From Guyanagaster necrorhizus (taxonomy: Eukaryota; Basidiomycota; Agaricomycetes; Agaricales; Physalacriaceae): a DNA stretch of 26,501 bases. The position numbers were made by a program, and so were the translations under genes. The notes under the pieces were generated by a model. That model ran no database searches, was not told the origin of the DNA, and saw nothing but the letters and a program-made list of their open reading frames with translations. Within the stretch, counting starts at the first letter, position 1; each line of letters opens with the position of its first letter. The DNA lies in the NCBI RefSeq assembly GCF_019112545.1, contig NW_025064916.1, positions 1 to 26,501 on the forward strand, read 5' to 3'. Positions 20,101 through 26,501 of the stretch are shown one piece after another.

Positions 20101-20544
20101 GTCTTTCTCATAAGTTTTCTGCCTCCAAATATACTTCTTTAGCCCCCAAAGCTCATCAAGCTATTCTAGAGCTCTCCACCATTTGGCCTTCTATAACTCT
20201 TCTATTAAGTTATTGTTTACCTTGTCAATCCTGGTGTGATGGATTCAGTTCCAGAGAATAGCAGTTGCTTCCTCCATCCTTTGTGCATCCTTTATGGCAT
20301 GCCAAGTCCACTCAGTATTGAGTGGTTTTAGCCAGCCAAGAGGGGTCTCTCCCTCTGTTTAGCCTGCAGGCAATTGAGTTTGGTTTTTTTATGATTCTTT
20401 TAATATGTTGGCAGTAGAGGAAACTCAGGGTATATTCAAATGCTCATAAATAGTTTTACTTACAGAGAGCATATGAGTCTATCCTGCAGCTGCTTGTGAC
20501 ACACTGATAAGTCCTTTGGCCAATCTAGTAAAATTGCTCATTAG

Positions 20545-21720
20545 TTGGCCTTATTTTTTATCTCTTCTGCCTTAGTTTTCTTTTTAAGGTCTTCAAGTCC
20601 ATCAGCCTTCTTCTATAACTCTACTATCTGTGCCCAGATGTCTTCCTTGGTTCATTTCTTCTTCAGACAGTCTCATGATATGTGGCCCTTCTGTCTACAA
20701 TTAAAACACTTTCTCTCTTTCTTGAGGCAGTCTATATCTATCAGCTTTCCACTGCTAGTGTATGTTGTTCCTGTTTCTGTCTTCTGAGCAGTGTAGAATA
20801 GAGTTGATGTCATGCCAGGCTTTGCTGATGAGGCTCTGCCAGTGGTCTTCCCATTTGTTGAATTAGACTTCTTCTGCTCAATCATGATTCCTACACTAGG
20901 TGCTTTTTGTTGCAGCCTCTCTTTATTCATCTTGGTAATTCTGTCTTTCCACACATCATAGCCCTTCAGAATGTTGATGCTGATATCTGAGATCATCTTG
21001 ATATATGATAGAGACACCCCCATCTTCAGATACTTGACTATGCATCCTTTATTATCTATACTATCCTGTACTCTGGCTAGAGTTTTGAGGTGTTCTTGTT
21101 CATCAAAGTACTTGCTGGTGATCTTGTCACCCATATGGAGTTCCTTTATCTTGTTCTTGTATATCTTCTGAACTACAGAGTTGACAAACTTATCCTGAAC
21201 CATCTGTTTAAAGACAGGCCAGAATGGATAATAATAATGCTGTTGGATGGTGGAATGGAAGATCAGAGTGATGAGAATCCACTATTATTTGGCCTTACTT
21301 TCAAAATATAATGCAGCAAAGGCCACCTTGTTCATGTCAGTGCTGAGGTGTGTGAGGTATACCTTGAAGTACTGCTTACAGTCAATTAGAAAGTGGTCAA
21401 TATTATCTAAGATGCCTTTGAAGGGTCTGGGAGTTCAGAGCAGATCAGGTTTGCACTGCAGCATCATGGCATTCTGAAGCAAGGAGTATTTATCAAAAAA
21501 GGGTTGATGCCACTCAGTTGGTGGTTCTGAGAGAGAGTGCAGAGAGTCATTCTTAGTAACTGAGCTTCTAGTCAGCAGATTTTCCTTCTTTATAATGTGT
21601 CCATTTTGTATAGTGAATCCAAGATATGTGGCCTCATTTAGTTGTTTTATCTTGTTGTGGTTGCTCCCCTAGGAGTTGGCTTTCTTGGCCTATCTAAGAA
21701 TTTCAGAATCTGACTGGCCA
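20545..21720 (-). pseudogene. E4 gag, with long open segment
   Basis: Capsid helices begin in another frame with PRPFKGILDNIDHFLIDCKQ and YFKVYLTHLSTDMNKVAFAA (about 21450-21310). The long open stretch 20673-21203 (176 codons) then covers the C-terminal capsid (KYFDEQEHLKTLARVQDSID, VSLSYIKMISDISIN) and a Ser/Thr/Lys-rich linker. LIDIDCLKKERKCFNCRQKG is followed by HIS, a stop, and DC. The knuckle is therefore intact in spacing (C-x2-C-x4-H-x4-C), and the stop is TGA where Arg (CGA) is expected. The tail LEDLKKKTKAEEIK ends near 20545. This is the longest undisturbed coding frame of the window. Confidence 0.8.
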
Positions 21721-21937
21721 TAGCAGCTCTTGAGGCTTTAGACATATGGGCTGAGGTATAGAATTACAGTCTGACAATGTTGATTGTGCATATCAGATGC
21801 TGTTGGTTTGAATAGATGGAGCTGTATATACAGCCCATATGAGGAGTACTGATAGAGTGTTTGGCATGGGCTGAACCTTATATTCATAGGTCAGCAGGCC
21901 TTTGAGCCAGTTCTCAGAATGTGTGCTGTTATAAATA
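21721..21937. other. Left flank of the pogo insertion
   Basis: No protein recognised. It may be the leader or LTR side of E4. It ends with the TA (21936-21937) that was duplicated by the pogo insertion. No long match to the right flank beyond 24335 is visible. Confidence 0.4.
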
Positions 21938-21960
21938 CAGTTGACTATCTCACAATGCAT
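21938..21960 (+). repeat. Left terminal inverted repeat of pogo element
   Basis: CAGTTGACTATCTCACAA followed by TGCAT. Identical, inverted, to 24311-24333, despite heavy decay elsewhere in the element. Confidence 0.95.
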
Positions 21961-22037
21961 ATGGTCAGAAGACACCAAAACTGTATGCATTTATAGATTT
22001 ATGCAGAACCAAAATAGCATGTGATGTGATATATGAC

Positions 22038-23960
22038 TTATGTGATAATGTTGTTATTGCCTCAAAATGCTGTCAGTGGCTTTTGGGTCAGCTTTTCATG
22101 CATCTCCTTGAATAATGCTCCTCTCAACTTTCTCAGCTGTGGTACTAATCCACCCTGGTCACCTTATGAAACATAAAATGCCTCCAGCTTTCAAATAAGC
22201 TCAAATCCTTCTCTTGTAGTTATTAAGGTCTGTTCTTCCTCACCCTCCTCTTCCTCCTCTTCCTCCTTATCATTGTCAATGACAGTTATTTCCCTATTTT
22301 CTACTGAAATATCATACTTGACAGCAGCAACAATCTCCTCATCTGTTGGCATTGTCTCAAGATCTTCAGTATAATCTTCTGCAATAGGGCTAACCATCTC
22401 TTCAATAGTTGGAATGAGACTAAACATGTGATTTCATTGTTTCAATTTGACAAGGTAGTCCTTCAACATTATCTCTGCTGTCTAAAGCTGTTGAATAGGA
22501 GCAATTTGAATGGAAGGTATATTCATTTTTGACTGTGATGAAGGAGCCAACTGATTGACTGTCTCTAGTGCTTTACCAATATCATTCTCTGCATTCATAA
22601 CAGCCATAAGAGCAGGATGCCAGTCAGCATCAGCATATTGGTTTCCAAGCAGATCCTGCAATACCTGTTTGATCTCTGGAAGCATGTATTTATCTGTTGA
22701 GGCAAAGTCATAAACAAAATTCCATGCAGATCTGAGGAGTGAGGTGTCTTAAAAATCATTGGATAGTGTGGTAGACTGTGACTCAGATGCATTGTCAGAC
22801 ATTATACCAGTGTGTTTCCAGCAGTTTGCTATCATTTCATTGCTGACATTTGCCCAAGCATCATGAGCAATAGTCATAGCCTCAAGAAGATCAAGCTTGA
22901 AGATCTCAGACTCTCTAAGATCATCAAGATCAAGTGCACAGATACACATAGCATTCTGATAATGTGTCTTGAAGCAGCAGATAATAGCAGCATCTAGCAG
23001 CTGGACATATAGAGTCATGTTAGGCTCAAAGAACTCCAGCTTTGTATTATAGAATGTATAAGTGATAAAATACCCTTAAAAATTGTCTAAGGTCAGCAGA
23101 ACCTATCACATCTCTCTCTTTATCTTTAAATCAAACATCTTTACCCACTCTGTAAATATTTCACTCATCATCCAGGCCTTCTTGTTATTCCAATAATAGA
23201 ATCCCATTGCTGTTAGACTCTTTTTCTTGAAAAACTGTGGTTGCTTTGACTTTCCAATGAAAACAACTGGCATTCACTCACTCCCATTCACATTCACAGT
23301 AAAACACATGGTGATGTGGAACTTGTCCTGTTTCTGTCCACTCATAGGACCAGATGCCAAGATACAATCTGAGATAGCAAAGATGACAAGACCAAATTCA
23401 TCAATATTCTATCTGTTTCATATCACATATTTCACCATAATGCTGTGAAAGCACACACATTCTTTTTCCACTGCCACTATATCCACTGAGCCTGCTTCTC
23501 CATGCTGCTAAACCTCCTAAATCTTCCATACCTTGCAGAATGACTTCAACCATCTCTCTTCTTTCAAACACTGATCCTCTAGAATATTCATCATATTTTC
23601 AATCTGATTTCACTTCTCTATCAGCATTGCACTGATCACAGTCTCACCTTGAAGCTGCATGTTCTGATACCAGAATGCAACAGCATGCTTTACATCAGGT
23701 CAGATGACAATGTGAGACTTTTTAGATGATAGTGCATTAGGATTTTTATTTGCATGCTATTTAATTTTTGTATAAGATACTAATTTCTATAAAAGAGTTG
23801 ATTGAGTAAAGAGCAGTGCACCTTTCTTTCAGTTTGCAAAATATGCCACAATATCAGCATGTCAATGAGAAGAATGATTATCAACATGTTTGAATACTGT
23901 GAGCCAATCTCCTGTTGTAAGGTGTGAGCAGGAGATCTACTTTGGAGACTGAGCCAATGA
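22038..23960 (-). pseudogene. Pogo/CENP-B-type transposase, stops but no frame shift
   Basis: The transposase cuts and pastes the element by a DDD catalytic core. On the minus strand I can follow one frame from at least 23909 (GDWLTVFKHVD) to the stop at 22038. The order is N-terminal HTH region (ADIVAYFAN, ALLFTQSTLL), CENP-B-like HTH (MLIEK, NQIENMMNILEDQ, near 23627), NIDEFGL (first Asp), GQKQDKFHITMCFTVNVNGS, PVVFIGKS, YYWNNKKAWMMSEIFTEWVK, LLTLDNF (second Asp), LEFFEPNMTLYVQLLDAAII (third Asp), CWKHTGI, and an acidic tail. All three Asp survive. Internal stops replace family Arg, Gln, Trp and Ser codons. Codon starts checked at 23909, 23627, 23273, 23018, 22685, 22427 and 22040 share one frame, so no net indel accumulated. 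The start codon is unclear. Confidence 0.9.
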
Positions 23961-24310
23961 TGTATACATTGGGACTTTCTCCTTCTGTTTTATATGCTCA
24001 TATAGATTTTCAGATTTAGCATGTGGTTTTTATGTTGGTTTGGGAGATATGTTTATAGAGATATAGGCTGTATCACTTTGCAATAATTTTTTTTATGTTT
24101 GTCATAGTCTATACAAACAAATTATGTTCTTTATTGTTCTAATATATGCACAATGTCATATCAGCTTATTATAATTTTGGATCTGACAATGCATATTCCT
24201 AACTAAAACTATATGCATTATGTGATATGCATTTCTGGCCTATTTTTCTGCTCCCTAACTGCATTCCAGCCCAATCTATATGCAAAGTCAGAATTATGCA
24301 TTTCAACATC

Positions 24311-24333
24311 ATGCATTGTGAGATAGTCAACTG
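24311..24333 (-). repeat. Right terminal inverted repeat of pogo element
   Basis: ATGCATTGTGAGATAGTC followed by AACTG and the TA at 24334-24335. It is the exact inverse of 21938-21960. Confidence 0.95.
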
Positions 24334-24335
24334 TA

Positions 24336-24599
24336 GATCTATTTCAGAGAGTATACATAGAGAGAATGCAGTCTCTATTGGCTCTGTATACAGATTCAAA
24401 GTCCTTAACTTATGAAAAGTGGACAGCTTTATCACTTTAAATTGCAGTTACCTTACTTCATAGTATGTACTGCACTCAGATCCTTTGCAAATTAGTCTGT
24501 AAATATATATTCAATCACATTCTTCTTTCAATAAATCCATATGAAAATTAGAATAAAACTATACTCATTAACAAGAACATAGCTCAAGACATTAATTTG
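24336..24599. other. Stretch between pogo and the mariner-like gene
   Basis: No motif was identified. It probably contains the 5' end of the DDE transposon and the original pogo target sequence. Confidence 0.35.
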
Positions 24600-26035
24600 T
24601 ATCTTTAAGAGCTAGGAAAGGATATTACAGCAGCAAAGATCATGCTATTTTTGATGTGCTCTGATATAAAGGAAAAGTATAAGATAACAAAGAAAATATT
24701 CTTGCACATAGCACAATGATACCTCCACACATTAAGTTATTGTTAACAGGAAGCAAAAAAGAGTCAATATGTTGATGGGCATGAGCATGCAGATGTGGTA
24801 TGAGACTGTAACAAGATGTTTATTTTTAAAATCAAGAAACTTCAGCATTGAATAAAGATCTTTGACAAGGATAGAAAGTCAGTTGATGAGATCTATCTTA
24901 ATGGCAAATGTATTGTTCTCTGGTTTTATGACAAGTCTATCTTCTATGCTCACAATCAAAGAAGAAAATCTTAGTATCATATTGCAGAACCAGCTAAGCT
25001 ATACCACAAGAGAGTGTGTGCTTCTCTTATGATTGCAGATTTCTTCTTAGCAGACTTTGGTTGATTACAATCAGCTGATAGCAAGAGAAGTGCATGCCAA
25101 GTCATGAAGTCAGAAAAGAACTGAGATGGATATTTCACTATGGATAACATTATTGCATAGGCCAATAAGGCTATAGACATTCTTTCAGACTTTAATGATA
25201 ACATTAAGCATGTCTTTATTTATGATAATACTACAACTCATAAAAAGTGTGCAGATGATGAGATTTCTGTATGTAAAATGCCAAGGAATGTCTCTCTTTC
25301 TGAAAAAAACTGGCTAGTTGATATCATACAATGTGATAATCATAGAAGTCTGTCTGCAAATCTGATAGTTCTTATGAGAAGGTTAAAATTTGAATGAAGG
25401 ATGCTACATTCAATGATGTCTCTCAGCCTCTTTACTTCTCTGAGAATCACTCTTGTCCTGGTGTCTTTAATAGAATGGCAACTATCCTTCAGGAGCATGG
25501 CTTTTCCATAGAATATATCAAGACCAAAAAAGCAGAGTGCAAAGGCTTCAAATATGCATCACCTGCTGAGAATTGCTGTTGCTGTTGGATATTATTCAAT
25601 CAGCCAAACTTTGCAAATGTAAAATCATTCCTCAAGGTCTCCTGTGAGGCATGGGGTATACAGGTCATCTTCCTGCCAAAATTTTATTGTGAGCTAAATC
25701 CAATTGAGCAGTGTTAGAGCTATGTCAAGCAGCTGTACTGACTTAATCCTGGATTCTCCCAGGAAGATGTACTTGAAAAAAATATACTAGCAGCATTGGA
25801 AGAGATTTCCATTGTTAGCATGCATCAGTAAGCTTTTTAATAACTTAAATGATTGGAAATAGCAGCTAACATCCTTATCTCTAGATTTGTCAACTGTTTT
25901 CTTCAATTTATGGATGTCTATGCATGTAGATTAAATGGTAGACAGGCTGCCTTGGCAGCCAGATGCTATCAAGAGCATTGGATGCTACCAGATAGCATTC
26001 TTGAAGAACTAGAGAAGAAAAATATTATATAATTG
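24600..26035 (+). pseudogene. Decayed Tc1/mariner-like DDE transposase
   Basis: The plus strand encodes, in order, HTH-like IFLHIAQ and LHTLSYC (about 24695-24745), QYVDGHEHADVV (about 24765-24800), CIVLWFYDKSIFYAHNQR (first Asp at 24930), DGYFTMDNIIA, KHVFIYDNTTTHKKC (second Asp at 25224) and MPRNVSLSEKNWL. A frameshift near 25390 leads into an open frame (25394-25717): DATFNDVSQPLYFSENHSCP, ILFNQPNFANVKSFL, VIFLPKFYCELNPIEQC (Glu at 25706). The C-terminus reads LQFMDVYACRLNGRQAALAA and LPDSILEELEKKN (about 25900-26025). The order matches a DDE-superfamily transposase widespread in Agaricomycetes. The catalytic triad is kept although stops and at least one frameshift destroy the protein. Terminal repeats were not found. 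Confidence 0.8.
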
Positions 26036-26241
26036 CATCTGCTTTTTAAAAACACATTAACTCCTCTATGGATTCAAGGCCATTGTCAAATCCCTTTAAT
26101 TATGAACTACTTAAACATGTTTCTCATAACTTGTATGTTTTACATCTGTGATATTGTCTATGCAACAGTTTCTATTCCTCATTGAGTGTTTTATTTGCCC
26201 AGTTTGGATATTCATGTCACATTAATAGTCACATCATGTGA
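26036..26241. other. Stretch without a recognised feature
   Basis: AT-rich sequence after the transposase. It should contain the 3' end of that transposon, but I cannot pair it with a 5' terminal repeat. Confidence 0.4.
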
Positions 26242-26501
26242 TGTTGGTGGACACCAGATGTCATCTACCTTAGTGGGAATCAGGAGGACATTGGGAGGAT
26301 ACAATGGTCACTGTTGGGATTTTGCTGGAAAGTTCTAAAAAGAGCAATCTGGCATCATGCTGAGAGTTGATGAGTGAGCTCAAGAGAAAGAGAAAGTTGT
26401 AGTAAATTCTAGATACAAGCCTGGAGAATATAAATACAAGCTCTGTAGAAGCTGTAGAATAAGAAGTTCATTCTTTCTGGCCTTACCAGCCTGGAGTCTA
26501 C
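26242..26501 (+). repeat. Probable LTR, running off the window
   Basis: It starts TGTTGGTGGACACCAGATG at 26242, a typical TGTTG LTR start. It carries a TATA box and transcription-start-like sequence 190 bp in, then AAGTTCATTCTTTCTGG and GCCTGGAGTCTAC, where the window ends. The arrangement suits U3-R of an LTR in plus orientation. The right end, target duplication and internal region lie outside, so the call depends on composition and layout only. Confidence 0.5.
26429..26436 (+). promoter_or_regulatory. TATA box in the right-edge LTR
   Basis: TATAAATA follows GAGA and lies about 70 bp before the window edge. It is the best consensus TATA box near an LTR start in this window. Confidence 0.45.

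Larger units (their letters stand above)
17278..21720 (-). mobile_element. Ty3/Gypsy element E4, 3' truncated
   Basis: This is the most complete Gypsy element of the window. On the minus strand the order is gag with an intact zinc knuckle, protease, RT, RNase H and the linker toward integrase. It stops at LTR copy C before any recognisable integrase core. Its gag tail matches E3, so both are copies of one family. No 5' LTR was identified; a pogo transposon sits just beyond its 5' side, and the missing sequence may lie past that insertion or be lost. Confidence 0.78.
21938..24333 (-). mobile_element. Complete pogo-like DNA transposon (2396 bp)
   Basis: Perfect 23-bp terminal inverted repeats start with CAGTTGACTATCTCACAA at 21938 and end with the reverse complement at 24333. 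TA dinucleotides sit directly outside both ends (21936-21937 and 24334-24335), the target duplication of the Tc1/mariner superfamily. The CAGT start is typical of pogo/Tigger elements. The interior encodes on the minus strand a pogo/CENP-B-type transposase in a single reading frame with stops. Ends, duplication and protein agree, so the limits are exact. Confidence 0.93.

Noticed and set aside
1..26501. CRISPR array, bacterial operon, defence system or riboswitch
   Set aside because: No regularly spaced identical repeats, no Shine-Dalgarno-linked frames, and all recognisable proteins are of eukaryotic transposons.

Overview
This window looks like a silenced transposon graveyard in a basidiomycete fungus, probably an Agaricomycete. 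Three things point there: the Ty3/Gypsy polyproteins, the pogo-type transposase and the DDE transposase all read like families common in Agaricomycete genomes; a decayed gene carries a 48-bp intron of typical fungal form; and no bacterial-style operon, ribosome binding site or RNA gene is visible. I see no intact protein-coding gene. Almost every recognisable protein is broken by stops or frameshifts.

Base composition splits the window in two. Positions 1-149 hold 11 CpG dinucleotides. The remaining 26.3 kb hold only a handful (for example near 2619, 11803, 16284 and 16510). This fits long-term cytosine methylation and C-to-T decay of the repeats, with position ~150 as the edge of the methylated block.

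Layout, left to right: (1) 1-155, CpG-normal flank. (2) 156-4323, minus strand: Gypsy element E1 with LTR, gag, protease and a reverse transcriptase cut off at the CpG edge. (3) 4451-4709, a second copy of the E1 LTR in inverse orientation. (4) ~4780-6070, plus strand: decayed Lys-rich, Cys-cluster, coiled-coil host-type gene with one intron. (5) ~6240-9560, minus strand: Gypsy element E2, with most of its integrase deleted. (6) 10767-13412, plus strand: gag and protease of Gypsy element E3. (7) 13413-16816, minus strand: LTR-bounded element keeping only integrase and chromodomain, followed by a third LTR copy (16818-17277). (8) 17278-~21720, minus strand: Gypsy element E4, same family as E3 but in opposite orientation. 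(9) 21938-24333, minus strand: complete pogo-like DNA transposon with 23-bp terminal inverted repeats and TA duplications. (10) ~24600-26035, plus strand: decayed Tc1/mariner-like DDE transposase. (11) 26242-26501: probable start of another LTR with a TATA box.

The genes do not form a pathway. The region is a record of insertion, truncation and mutation. The most informative points are the sharp CpG edge, the pogo copy decayed by substitutions without net frame change, the repeated Asp-to-Asn loss in RT active sites, and the three-LTR junction between two opposed elements. Coordinates of decayed parts are hand-read estimates unless a terminus is described explicitly. Family assignments come from recognising motif order, not from a database search.
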